Positions 1 through 12,400 of a stretch of 64,000 nt of DNA are shown in pieces. How positions within the stretch are numbered: the first letter of the stretch is position 1; every line of letters starts with the position of its first letter. The DNA lies in assembly GCA_008694505.1 (NCBI GenBank), contig VZDJ01000049.1, positions 4,307,932 to 4,371,931 of the forward strand, written 5' to 3'. The stretch comes from Cyanoderma ruficeps. Its lineage: Eukaryota; Chordata; Aves; Passeriformes; Timaliidae. The translations under genes and the position numbers were made by a program. The notes under the pieces were generated by a model. It worked only from the letters and a program-made list of their open reading frames with translations. It was not told the DNA's origin and did not search any database.

Positions 1-2928
1 TCATGTTAGATCCTCTTTTCTGGATTCTGTCTTTTAACTGGGTCTTTAGTCCTGAAAGGTGAAAAAAATTAATTCCAGGTGACTTGAAGAAAACACGTAC
101 TAAATGTCTGCATCAATCAGTGCATTTTGAAAAAGTAGAAAAGGATTACTCATGCTCTACTTAATTCCTAGGAAGAAAAAAAAATCAGTTTTTTAGCATT
201 CTTGAAGTCTGCAATTTACTGAAGATGCACCAGAGCACTACAAATGTCACATTAAGCTTCTCCAGTCCTGACCTGACAGAACAAACCTGCATTCTTTGAA
301 TTCCCTAGAGAGACATGAAGAAACCTGCAAATATCCCAGACAGAACAGATTTCTAAGTTTGGGGGTGGGCTCACTTTTCCTTCTTTTTCTTTTAGTGAAA
401 ACCCTACTTTTGGATAAAATCCTTCCTCTTTCATCACTCCCAGCAAGTGCAGCCACAGCTATATATTACCTGTAAGTTTTACAATGCAGCTTTAAGTTGA
501 AAATGGGCAGAATACAATGCAACTTCACCTTGGGATGGGCACAGCAATTCCAAGAAAGCAATAAAAGTTGGTTTTATCGTTGCCTGATGCTGGGTTTGTC
601 CCTGGCTTTTTTTTTTCCAAAACAAATATGATTTGAGTTTCAGACCTGTTAGTGAAGTCCAGAGAAGCTTTACTGTTCCAATTCCTAGAATTCAAAGAGC
701 CTCCATAGGGGAAAAAAAAATAATTCCCTCCCAATCACACACTTACTTCTATGCCAAAAATAATTTGTGGGTTGTGAGAAGACTTATTTTAAGGAAAGCA
801 GTCACTACTGACTGTGAGTGACCCATTACTGAGAATTTACAATTAACTCGTGCAGGACATGCCCCAAATCACTCCCCCAAGAATGGAAAGACCAAATTAA
901 CTGGAGAAATTCATCCCACTGCACACAGAATAACCAGGGACCGAATTTCACAACTCCTGTAACTTTGGACTTTGGTAGTAATTTAATTTTTAGGGAAGGT
1001 GGCTATTGCATTTACCACCAAAGTGTTTGCATGCCCAGAAGCTTCTGTTTAAGGATATTGGAGCTCTTGCTCCCAGCAGGAGGATCCACAGCAGAGTTCC
1101 AGCAATGGCTTTGAGCCTCCCCACATGCCCACAGTCATCCATGTGAAGGAGCATTTTGACCACTGGGCACAGTTTTTCCCTTTCTCCTGGTACTCCAGTG
1201 AACTGCTGGCTTAAATAAATAATGCAGAGCAGCTCTGGCCCAAGGAACATCCAAAGAGGACCAGGACAACGTGTGACAGAGCCCAGGGACAGCAGCAGAG
1301 CTCACCCCAGCCTCTGGCCAAAGCCTCACAAGGAATCCGTGGCAGCTGCTCAGGACACAGCCACATTCCTCAGCCCTGCAGGGCTGAAAGACAGAGGCAA
1401 AAAGAAAAAATAATTAAAATCACCACTTTCCACGAAGTGCCTGCCTGAGGTCTTGTCTAAACTGGAGAAAACGACACCAAAATCTACTTAAAGGCACCTT
1501 GCACCTGCAAATGCACAGGGACACACATCCTGTAGTTGGTGTGGGGAGGAATACCACAGTCAGAGCGATTTAACCAAAATACATGCTGAGTAAAACTTCT
1601 GTTTCAGTTGATGGAGGGTTTGATGGACTGCAAAGGATTCCAATAAAAACAAAGAAGAGCCTCCTCATATTAATCACCTGTCAGAGATGTCCAAACTTGC
1701 ATTTCTTCAGGACAAGTGCAGCACAGGTACAAGGAAAGAACATTCCCTTACTGGACTATACCCAGATGTTCCTAACTCCCTTATATTGTTCTAATTCAGA
1801 CTCCAGAGCAGACAAGCTCCCAGAGAGTGCTTTTTCCTGAAGATTTGCACTTTTACAAAGAGCAAGAAGATGCCCCAGTGTAAGCACATCCCCTGAGTGT
1901 GCAGGGGTGGGAAAGGATTGCTCCCTATTCCCCACACCAATATCCATCTTCATCTGACACACCTGCAGGGAGAAACCCAGCTGGCAGATAAACTGCAAGG
2001 GGAGAACCTGCTGCTGTTCTTGTCCTCTCTCAACTTTTATACTTAATCCCTGTATTAAAGCTTGCTAGGCAAATCTAAATTATTTCCAGGTGTCCCTATA
2101 AAACAAAATAAAACTCTCCTAGAAATTGCTATATAAACCAGAGCGACTTAATTCAGCATTCCAGAGGGGGAAAAAATACCACAGAAAATAAAACAAAACT
2201 CAGCAAATTAAGAGTGGAAGAAGCAGTAGGCAGGCACTCCAGTTTAAAGATCTGAGTAACACAAATAAGCAACATCTAAATAAACAACACCTAAAGCTTT
2301 AGAGGAAACTGGAGAAAAGCCATAAAACTACAAAAACGTCATCCCTGCAAAATAAAAGTGGGTTTTGTGTAGATCAGAGTGGTAAGAGAGACTGAATTAA
2401 TTAGCTCTGAACTTTCCCTGCTAGTGAAGGGAATTACTCCCTCCTAAATGATTTCACAGAGGGTTTCAAAGAGATGGCACCAAACCAGTGTCTTGAAATA
2501 TGTGCAGAATAGACACAGTGTGCACTGTGTGCACACACACCCCCAAAAGACAACTGCACACCCATAATCACCACAATTAATTCAAGTAAACAAAAGTAAT
2601 GTATGACTGTAGTGTTCTGAGGGCTCCCAGGAATTACTGTCTCTCTGGAAAAATTAAGAGCATCATAAGTATTCTTCTTCTTCTTGCACCAGTTAATTTC
2701 ACAAGTACGTCTAAAAAGCTACCTTGTAAAGATTCAATGAGACACTAAAAAAATAATAGCACCTATTAAGATGCTTTTCTACTTAATTTCAGAGCACTTA
2801 TTTACCTGGGGGGAGAAAAAAAAAANNNAAAAAAAAAAAAAAAGGATAAAAGGAACTCTCAGAAGCGGGACAAGAAGTTTTCCAGCCCACTTGTGAGCAA
2901 AGGCAGGTTTTGCTTGTCAGCCCCTTAC
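1..2928 (-). other. HSD17B2: HSD17B2 intron 1 (partial, 3' part outside window)
   Basis: This lies downstream of the first-exon donor on the minus strand. I looked for the second HSD17B2 exon (continuation of the glycine-rich motif and the following NAD-binding strand) and did not find it, so the intron is at least 2.9 kb. The stretch is AT-rich without recognisable coding sequence. It has a poly(A/T) run at about 2817-2843 that is interrupted by three undetermined bases. Confidence 0.7.
2826..2828. other. Assembly gap (NNN) inside a homopolymer
   Basis: Three N bases interrupt a run of A. The true run length is unknown, so local coordinates may be off by several bases. Confidence 0.97.
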
Positions 2929-3196
2929 CTGTGATGAGCACGGCTCTGTCCCCCACGGGCAGCAGGTCGCTGTCCCCCGGGCACAGGGAGCAGAGCAGGC
3001 ACACGGCCACAAAGACCCCCAGCCCCCCGGCAGCCCCCAGCGTGGCCGCACACAGCCAGGCGGCCGGCAGGCTCCAGAGCAGCACCTTCGCTTTGCCCAG
3101 CGGGCTCCTCTGGGCCCTGCACAGCACGGTGACCCCCAAAAGGATGGTGACACCCGCGCAGAGCCACCCAAGGGGGCTGCCGGCCGCAGCATCCAT
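2929..3196 (-). CDS. HSD17B2: HSD17B2, first coding exon (17-beta-hydroxysteroid dehydrogenase 2), partial
   Basis: This exon encodes the first 89 residues plus one base of the next codon. The enzyme is an NAD-dependent short-chain dehydrogenase of the endoplasmic reticulum membrane that oxidises estradiol to estrone and testosterone to androstenedione (family knowledge). Visible in the sequence are two hydrophobic stretches, about residues 9-27 and 46-72, as expected for the N-terminal membrane anchor. They are followed by LLPVGDRAVLIT, which enters the Rossmann fold. The donor GTAAGG falls after the first base of the Gly codon that opens the TGxxxGxG cofactor motif, the same place as I recall in human HSD17B2. 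The ATG at 3196-3194 has G at +4 and lies about 80 bases below a TATA box. Order next to SDR42E1 and PLCG2 supports the name. The remaining exons lie left of the window. Confidence 0.88.
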
Positions 3197-3275
3197 CGGC
3201 AGCGGGGAGAAGAAGCCGGAGCTCGCAGCCCAGCGCCGGCCGGGGGCAGACAGGTATCGCTAACCGCAGGGTGGG

Positions 3276-3282
3276 TTATATA
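3276..3282 (-). promoter_or_regulatory. TATA box of HSD17B2
   Basis: On the minus strand the sequence reads TATATAA, 80 bases before the HSD17B2 ATG. It sits at the upstream edge of the GC-rich block that contains the first exon. Transcription would then start near 3250, giving a 5' UTR of about 55 bases (inference). Confidence 0.65.
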
Positions 3283-3427
3283 GGAGCAGGGGGTGGGGCA
3301 GACAGAGGGGACTCTGTTTTGAAGGGTTTGACATAATCTCACTCACCCTTGGCATCAGCAAGGAGCAGGAGTCTTCCTTTCCTTTACCTTTCATTCTTTC
3401 TGCCTGACAGCTCCACCTTCTGAACGG

Positions 3428-3488
3428 AGCGCTGGCTGGACAGTGATTGACAGCGCTGGGAATGAACGTGATGCAGCAAGCGCTGGCT
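3428..3488. promoter_or_regulatory. Upstream promoter cluster: three AGCGCTGG copies and a TALE-type site
   Basis: AGCGCTGG occurs at 3428-3435, 3452-3459 and 3479-3486; the first and third copies extend identically to AGCGCTGGCT. Between the first two lies TGATTGACAG (3444-3453), the consensus for PBX with PREP/MEIS partners. The cluster is 150-210 bases upstream of the HSD17B2 TATA box. The motifs are seen directly; binding is inference. Confidence 0.4.
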
Positions 3489-3499
3489 CCAGGAAAAGA

Positions 3500-6400
3500 T
3501 TAACTGCTTTTTTTTTTTTTAATCTTCAAAGTACACTTTCCTAGACAGTGAGAAAAGGAACAGTTTCCTTTATGAGAAACAGTTGGGCTTTCCTGTTTAA
3601 AAAAACTTAGGGTGTAGTTTCAGTGGAACTGGTTTTTGATGGGCAGTGACAAAAATGAGTCAGGCCAGGGTTGTTTAATCTCTGGAGCACAAACTGTCTT
3701 GGGCTTTATCACATATGGATAACCCTCCTCTTTCAACAAAAAGCCCCCAGATTGCCTTCTCTGCTTTAGTGCCCACCTTTGCCTATTTACCTACTCCACA
3801 TTCAGCAAATACCTTCAGTAAATTGACATTCAGGGGAGGCTGGGAACTTTGAGGGCACTTTGTCAGGTGAACACAGGTAGCACACCTGAGATCCAGATTC
3901 AGCTAACCTCCAGTGATGACATTCACCTTGGTTCTGACAGGAATCACTGGCTTGATCACCACAGCAAATTGTGTGGGAGGGGAAAAAGTAATCAATTAAA
4001 TATGTTAAAGAGATTTAATACCTACTGTGCTGTGTTCTGAAAGTTATTTAAGCAATTAAAAAAAAATAATTAAAAGCCAGACAGCTAAAGGGATTGAGAT
4101 ACAAATTAGCCATGCATATTTAACCCTGTTTAAAAATCCCTGATGACTGATTTGAGAGACAAGCCTGCATTACCACAGACCCAGCTGCTTTTCCAACCAG
4201 CTGATCTATCTGATTTCAGACACGAAAAACTGAAGCACATGGTGCAAACCTGACATGAAACAGAGCACATTCCCATTCCATTATGCCTTTGGGGTTTTAA
4301 GGGATTATAAATCTGTTGAATGTACACTTTTCCAGCCAGTGAAAATGTTTACATATCTCTGCAGGTAGTTTATACCAGAGATGAAGTCACTTTCTTAAAG
4401 GAACATCACCCTCCAGGTCTGCTGATCATTCCTGACTCTTGTGAGCACTCATCACCCACCCATCCTCCCACCAGCGCACAAAAGGAAAAATATTTTCATT
4501 TCTCTTTGCCATTTGCAGCTTCTGCCTTTATTAGCTCACTGCTCTTGAGGTCAGCTATACTTTGCTGTCCATTAAGGCATCTTCTTAAACGTTTTCCTGG
4601 GGAATTTTGCTCTCCCCATCACTGTTCTTCATCATGTGATTCAGATGATGACAAATGCGCTGGAATTTAGAGCACGAGCTCTCACACTTGAGACATGGAG
4701 CTTTCCCACAGTGGGATGAGGGGCAGAAATGATCACCCCCAGCCTGATGTTTGCCCTGGCTCCCCTCAGCCTGCGGGGATGAGGCAGAGGTGGGCAAGGG
4801 GCCACACTGGGGTGGCCACCGTCCCTGGTCACAGGCTCTGTGAGATTCCCCCTCTACTCCAGTCTCCCCTACCACATCCCCCACTGAAATGTGAGTTGTG
4901 CTCATGCACAGCCCCTCCCTCAGACACAACTGGCAGGGTGGGGGATATTTGGAAAGCTGGGGGTGCCACATGCATTCCTTATACACCCACCAACATGGTG
5001 CATGGACTCAACACCTGTCAACACCCACAGCCCTGCAGAACAGCTGAGGGGTCTGAATCAATGCTCAGTTTATCATTTTAATATAAAATACAGTCACTGA
5101 GGCTTTCTTCTAATGAGAAGTCGATCATTTGTTCGCTCTGGGGGTGAAAAAAAATTCCATGTAAATGCATAGATCATACACACCAGAAAGGAGGTTGTGA
5201 TCTAAAACTGGCTGAAAAATGCTAGCATGGCATACCCACTTCACAAAGCCTCTGCACTTTCTCTGACACCAGCAATGACAGATTGCTGCTTGAGGATTTT
5301 TCACCACAATTGTGCCACAAGACAAGTTTTATCCTCCTATGCCAACTACTCTCCTCGAAAAAACACCTACTTTTCTCTTTATCCCTTTGAGATGTCTCCA
5401 GCTCTAAAAGCTGTACAGTAACCCAGGATTGCATCTGAGTTTGCATTATTTCCTATTTGTCTATGCCATGCTTACTCATGCTATGAATGTACACCCTTAT
5501 CTCACCTTCTGATAATGTCCTGGAAAAAGGAAGAAAGGTTCAGGTTCCCCAGTTCCTTTGAAATGTGATGAAGCTGAGCCTGGTCACAACTTCTTTGAAA
5601 TACACCACCAGGCTCCTCCTTGGCTCTGCTTTGGCAATGAGCTCTCTTCTGTCTTTGCTTTTCATGGCTCCCCGTTGAGTTTAGTGATTTTTCTGATGCC
5701 AATAATTCTTTTAAGCCTCTGTGACTTTCCATCATAGTAGAAGCTTCCAGTTCAACCACAAGGTTTTCAGGCATGTCTCTGTTACCTCATCCTGCATTGT
5801 TTTGCAATTCTTTGGCCACTTTTCCCATGGGCTTTCTTTGCACTTTCCAATAATTTACTAGTCATTATTTTTTCCTTTCAGCATTTTTCCTCCAGCCAGA
5901 AGTACCACGTGTCATATCCAATAGCTGCTGTCCCAACTGGATAGAACTGATACTCTTGTCCCAGGTGGAACATCAATTACACTGTCTACACATCCAATCT
6001 CTGCTAGTTTCTGCTTTCTCTGCTAGTCACAGATTTATTCTCATTTCAGGTTATAATTTCCCACAGAACTCTTCAATTTACTATTTCGTTGTTTTGCCTG
6101 CTGATTCAGACCTTTTCAGCTGTGGTTCCTGAGAGCTCCTGCTCCCTGTACTTCTTGTTCTTTTGTGGCTTGGGTCAGGGCTCTGCGTTTCAGGTTCTGT
6201 AGGGAGGTTCTGACATACATAATGTCTGAATACAGACATTCATTTACTTTTCCTGGAAAATAATTTCATCATAAAACAGGTTGGAAATCTGTTTCAACAA
6301 ATGAGCCATTAAGCAAGACAGAAACAATATTCTAATGGGTAAGTACATATAGGAGCAGGGGGAAAAAAAAAAGAAATTACTTACTTTTATTGCTGTAGTT

Positions 6401-9033
6401 TCCCAGAGAACATAAACACCTTCATACATCTGGATTTTGGTGGACTTAGTGGCTACAGGAACACTTGTCAGGCTGTCAGTCCTGGATGCAGAAACTGTTG
6501 AACTTCCATAAACCAAATTCATTTGGGCAAACAGATTTTCCTCTTATAAATTCTGTAGAGCTCCTGTAGAAAGGTTGAGATAATCCTCTCCTTTCAGCCT
6601 GTTCTCTCTTCATGCCCAACTTGAAGCACGTGAATTATCCCAGTAAAGACAACAAAACCATTACTCTGCCTAAAGCTAGAAATGCAGCCTTTGTGAATTA
6701 AGACCTCTGAACTCACAGGCATGAACTGAATTAAAGCAAAAAAGGATTATGTACAAGTGAAAATAAAGCTGTGCAACCTCTCCTTTGTCTGCAAACCGTT
6801 TATTTAATAGACCCTTAGGGAAAATAATTCCTGTCAAACGAAGTGTATGCCTATTAAAGAAAAGTAAGATATATCTTTTACCTCTAAGCTGTGAGAGATT
6901 TTGTTGTTAGAAATATAATAATGGTAAATATTGTAAATTCAATTGTAAATTGATCCTGAAGATCATCCCTTGGCAGTGAACAAAAAACTGTAGCACATCA
7001 TTCCTCAATATTCATTACTAACAAAAGACAATAATAACAACAACAACAATTTCCCCAGTTAAATCTCCTGTTATTTTCTCAAATGTAAGAAAGAACCTCA
7101 GAGTGAATAATGTCTGTACTGATGGCAAATTTGGACCTGTAAATGAAGCCAAGGGCTGTAAGTTCTGCCTCAGTATTCACAAGAACTCTAATCACCCTTT
7201 GTAAATTTTCTGCAATAGACAAAACATCAGAGAAATCATTTAAACTATGAGTACTACTTTGTATTTGACAGGGAGGTTTTCTCCCTGAACTCTCCAGACA
7301 ATCCATGTATCTCTGGGCTTTCAGGAAGAGCTCAAAGGGGATTGCACTCCTTCCAAAATAAGTAATTTTTATCAACCTAATTGTGATTATTTTCCAAGAA
7401 GAGGATAGAATCAGAAAACCTAAAGCCAATTAGGCACTCTTTAGGAAGTTAGCCAAGAAACATCTCCAGTTTACCCTCATGAGAAATTACACTTGCTTGC
7501 CTTTTTTCTGTCATCCAGTAACATGAAACGGTTTTCAGAGAACCATCAGTGTGAGAGAAGAAAAGATACTACTTTATCTTAGTGCACTCCTCTGACAGCA
7601 CAGACTGTTCCCTAAAATTTCCTCTGGTATATTCAGAGTAACATCCCAGCCCTGCCTAGGACAGAGCACAGCATAGATCTGCCTCAATAAATGAGAAACA
7701 AAGACATTAGCTGTACTCTCAATGGGAAGTTTCGTTTGTTTTTCCAACTAGATTTTTATTATATCTCCCTATTCCCTCCCCTTCTCTGCAGCTTTGCCTC
7801 TCTGAAGTTAGTGGCAGCATCTCAGCATCTCTGTGCTTAGAACACAAAGGGTTTCCACATTTCCATAGCCCACAGCCTGATTGTTTCTTTGCAGGTGCTT
7901 CCTGAAAAGCAAATGCAGCTTTGCCTGCCTTACTTCTGAGGCTCTGCCCTAACCACAAGTCATACCAACTACATCTACATCAGATAAAAACCACACTTTG
8001 CATCATCTTTCTGTAACTGTTCCTCCTGCACGTCTTCAAGCATCGGCAGGTTGGAGACACATCTGGTTTACATCCAGCCTTTTCCATTACGTCTTAATAT
8101 TAGACCACAAAATGCTTTCAAACATTTAGGTATTATCTATGCAAAAGCCACATAATTTTGGTGCAGTTTAATTCATAAGTAGCAATGCAAATATGGAGCT
8201 AAACCCAGAAAATTAGGCAAGCATGGTAATCAGAAGTCTGATTAAAGCACGTGTGGGCAAACAGAGAAACTGTCTGGAAGAGTCTCTTTGGAGTGGGGGG
8301 ATTTACAACATCACCAACGTAACTTGTCGTTCACTGCAGACAGTGGCAACATTAAAAATGAGCCACACACAACTTAGAGGCCCAGAACACGTCTGAGCTT
8401 GGAGCATGGACTCTGCAAAGGGGATGAAGGAAAATGGGTGGCAGCATGTCCCCGTTGTCATTTGTGTTATTAACTGCACACATCTGCCACGTGCCTTCCC
8501 TCCACCTGCAAACCCTTGAAAACATCCCCGTTTGTCATCAGTGGAATTTGCTTATTTTTAGGTTTTCCTCGGAGTTACATCAGCCAGCCTTTGAAATGAA
8601 AGCCAAAGCAAAATGAGATGAAAAATGAGCCATGATTCAAAAGGCATTAAGCAATCAGCCATGACAAAGTGTCACCTGCCCTCAGCGCACTCTGTTTGCT
8701 GTCACTTGAAGGACAAGCCCCTCGCTTCCAAAGGCTGAAGCCATGTATTTTTCCTGGTGAGGAATTGTGACCTCACTCTGTGTGTAATCAATGACTTCCA
8801 TTACTGTTGTGACTGAATGCCACGTACTGGATGTCCCTGAATTCCCCTTCAGCGCTGGGATCTGAAGGATGTTCTCATTCCTGGCGTTTTTCAGCTGCAA
8901 TTGTGTTCAGACATTGTCAGGAATGACTTGGTGACAGATGATCCTGCCATGGAGCAGGGGGACTCTGAAGGTCGTGAGACAATCCTCACACAAGGCACCG
9001 TTAAAATGTGAGGGTTTTATCTTCTTTTCTTCC
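3500..9033. other. Intergenic DNA between HSD17B2 and the LTR
   Basis: No exon, RNA gene or clear mobile element was recognised. It is AT-rich with short homopolymers (T run near 3508-3519, A run near 6362-6372), an AAC run near 7030-7050, and a small perfect hairpin at 6221-6240. Open frames here look like chance: no domain motifs and no matching splice context. Confidence 0.55.
6221..6240. repeat. Small perfect hairpin, 8-bp arms
   Basis: AATGTCTG at 6221-6228, loop AATA, CAGACATT at 6233-6240. Intergenic, about 3 kb upstream of HSD17B2. Confidence 0.85.
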
Positions 9034-9424
9034 TGTTAGAGCCAGGATTAACACACAGGAGACACAGTTTTTGTGTTCAGACTCAGTGTTTATTAATTCT
9101 TATCTAAAGTAGTCTCACGAGTTGTGAGTTCTAGCCAACAAGGTAGAAAATGGCTGTGCCTCTAACTCTTTCCAAGGTCTTTTAAGCATAATTTGTCCAA
9201 TAACGAGATGACACCTATATTATTTTTACTTTTAACCCAATAACTGACCACCTGTGGTCCACAACGCAGACCTTTTCACCCAATTAGAAAACACCACCCA
9301 AACCCACGAAGAAGAAGATGAGAGAAGAACTTCGCCAACAACCTAAATCCTCCATATTGCTTTATATATATTACTATATATTAAAACATTAAATCCTAAG
9401 TTTTGCACCCTGTGATATCACACA
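9034..9424 (-). mobile_element. Probable solo LTR of an endogenous retrovirus (passerine ERV type)
   Basis: Read on the minus strand, this segment begins TGTGTGATATCACAG and ends CTCTAACA, the TG...CA ends of a retroviral LTR. It contains a TATA-like TATATATAAAG at about 9366-9356 and AATAAA at 9094-9089, about 55 bases before its 3' end. Flanks read CTTCC on the left and CTTCT on the right, a possible 5-bp target duplication with one mismatch. No internal retroviral sequence is attached on either side, so it is most likely a solo LTR left by recombination. I recall similar sequence as common in songbird genomes but could not check the family name. The right boundary could be 9422. Confidence 0.6.
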
Positions 9425-12400
9425 CTTCTATTCCAACTACACACCCACAATCCCAGTGCTATCACTCAATCTTGGAAGCCTTTTCCACAGCCTCAGGTCA
9501 AATGCAGTGCTTGCTTGAGGGTCAGTGCCTGTCAGCACAGAAAGCCTGAAATTCTGATTTCAGGATTCCAACAGGGGACAAACAACCCCTCAAGGTCACC
9601 TTCAGGATCTGGGGTGGGGGGTTTGATGGTTCTGTGGCAGGCAGCATTTGAGTTAAATGGTGTTTCTTCTCTGGGCAATCCACTGACTATGGAAAATCTA
9701 TGTGTTCAATGTAATTTTGTGTTGGTTTGCTTCCCTTTATTATATTGTCCATCTTAAACATTTTTTTAATCATGCAGTAACCTTTACTCTGACTCAAAAA
9801 CTGTTTGGATGTAAGCAAATTTAATCCCATTAAAATCACCACGACTATCCACTCATAAAACTATACGGATGATTTAATAGGTTGCTGGATGACAGTCCTG
9901 AGACCCATTACCCTAAATGCTCCCCAAGAGCCCAAACTCAGACACTTATGCACATTCTTAAAAATAAACACAGATATTCACATGCAAGTAAAGAAATGTT
10001 CACAACCACGTTTTTAAACATGCACACCTGCAGAATTAGAACCTGCCTTAAAGACCTTCCCCACCTGGATTTGAGATATGATAATCGATTCATGCAAATG
10101 AACCTACATCATGAAAATATTTATTTCTACTTTCCAGGCGACACAACCAGCAAGTCCAACTTTAAAATGAACTTCTCCAAGATTTAAAGTCGGTATTAAA
10201 ATATTGTCAGGCTCCAGGTGGAGGTCATTCCCAAACAGACAGAGATTCTATGGGGATAAGTCTGCACAGGGACCTCAAACTAATCCTCCCTTGGAAGGGA
10301 TTCCTTCCTGAGCTGTGCAGAGCTCGTAAGTTCTTTTATTAATACCGTAAATTATCACTTCACTTTTATTTTTTAATTTCAAAACTGTTTTTAACAATAT
10401 ATACGACAGCCTCAGGGCAAATGTCTCTCTTGGAGGCATGCAAACTTTCCAGGAATCACTAAGGGTTAGGCAGGCATAGCTTCAAAGGCAGGTTTGGGAC
10501 CTATAACATTAATTCATCCACCAAATGCAGCTCCAAAATCCATTAAGGAAAAATAACTAGTAACCATCTGTCTTTATTCATCAGGCTGAAAGCAGTTAAT
10601 CAAACCTAGTGGACATTTTTACTTTCTTCTTTCTCTCTCAACAGCTTTGAACACAGATGCAGCCTTCCCATAATTAAGCTGAGCATTGTAGCTCCGAGAC
10701 AGATTAATTCTGGAGAGCTTGTCAAAAATGTCAGATGGCAGACAGGTTCTGTGTCTTGTCCCTGGGATTTTTATATTTATATCTACACATAGGGGCAGGT
10801 TCGGAACACAGTTGTTAAAATTAATAACCCTTTGGAATTGTTAACCCATTCTCTATAATGTGGGAGAGTTTTTCTCTGTTAGGGATGCAAGTCAGGATGG
10901 GACCTCAGCAGTGAACAAACGTGTTCAGGAACTGAGCTGAAATATGGGATGCAAATGGGCACCAGAAGGGAGATCCTTTTGCTCACACTGAACAACACTT
11001 TTAACTGAGGGGCAACTGTAAACACATTGACAGTGTTCTGACACAGCATAAAGGTGTTCCACCTCACTGGAGTTCTATTCCAACAGGATGGAATATCATT
11101 ACACAGCTCGTGCCCGAGAGCGATTCCAGGCACGTGCTTTCAGGAAAGTTCTCAGGCTGTTTCTATCAACTTTAAAAGGATGCACACAAGTACCCAAGGA
11201 GGCTTTTAGTTCTCAATTACTTTTAACAATGAGCTCATATGTGGGTTTGATTCCCTTTTTCTGAGTTCTAACTTTTTAAAGCAGAGACCATATCCAATTC
11301 TTAAGGATTTTATGTTACCTGTTAAATATTACGTTTTTTCAATTTAAGCCTACAGTCAAATTTATGGACTGAAGCTAGGATTTGAAAGACCCTAGGAGTA
11401 ATTTTCTCTTTCTTTGAACTGGGTTTTTATTTTTAAAGAAAGTAAAAGATCACATCAAACACATCTTCGTGCTGATAAAATAAGAATGTCAATGATATTT
11501 AAAACTTCAAAGTTTAGAAGTTCTTACCATTATAACTGGTCACAAAGAAGAGTCAGTTACCATTAAATTTGATAAAATAATGCAGCTTGAAAATGAGATG
11601 GGCCAAATAATGAGAGCTGGTCCCAGAGAAAGCCACTCAATGACTGTGGCAGAGAGGCAGGTGGGGGGTTTTCCAAGCAACCATTAAAACTGGACCACAG
11701 GAAGTACTGAGGCAAATCAGTAGATATTGATCAAATTTAGCTAGAAAAATTCAAACTAAATCAAAAAGTTTATATGGGATATGTTTGTATCCTTAGGAGT
11801 ATCATTTTCCCTTCATATGTTTAACTGCTGATAACTGATCCGTCCTCAGTCTTCTGTCCTCACAGTTACACTGAAAATGGAAATGAGGCACCCAACTATA
11901 TTTAGGAAAGTGGGAAAGAATTAAGTACCTCTAAATTAAATACCAGACTCTACAGCAGAAAATAGAGAAGAAAGAGGTATTTCAAAGAAAAACTCTGCTG
12001 ACACAATCTCTCTTTCAATGACACTTCTTTCCACCAGAATATTTAAGGACTTAGCTGTCATAAATGCTCCAAGATGTAAATACCATTCCCACAGAGCATA
12101 TCAATGAACTGAAGCAGGGAGATCATCTTCTATTTAGTGAAGAATCCCAGCTGAGAACTCCTGGATCGTGGCTCTCAGTCCTGTGCTCAAATACACAGAG
12201 ATCATCCTGATGGGAAATGCTCTTGGAGCACACAGAGACTACACCCCATCAAATAACACTTGACAGACATGAACAAAGGTCAGCTGACAATTGTGTTGTA
12301 GATGCTGGTACAGAAAATTTCTCTGGAGGATGAGAAAAAGCAGGAAGGTGCCCATCTGAGAAAATCCAAAGTGGGCAGTGGAGACTGGAAGGACTCACCA

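Noticed and set aside
1..2928. Second exon of HSD17B2
   Set aside because: Searched for the rest of the TGxxxGxG motif and the following strand after a minus-strand acceptor; nothing fits, so it lies outside the window.
2910..3263. 117-codon plus-strand open frame over HSD17B2 exon 1
   Set aside because: Antisense shadow of a GC-rich real exon; no domain features.
7079..7429. 116-codon minus-strand open frame in intergenic DNA
   Set aside because: Considered as an old transposon or pseudogene fragment, but no recognisable reverse-transcriptase or other motif and no exon context; most likely chance.
8930..8990. Possible additional CR1 fragment (GATCCTGCCATGGAGCAGGGGGA region)
   Set aside because: Only a vague resemblance to the CR1 3' region, without the flanking conserved blocks.
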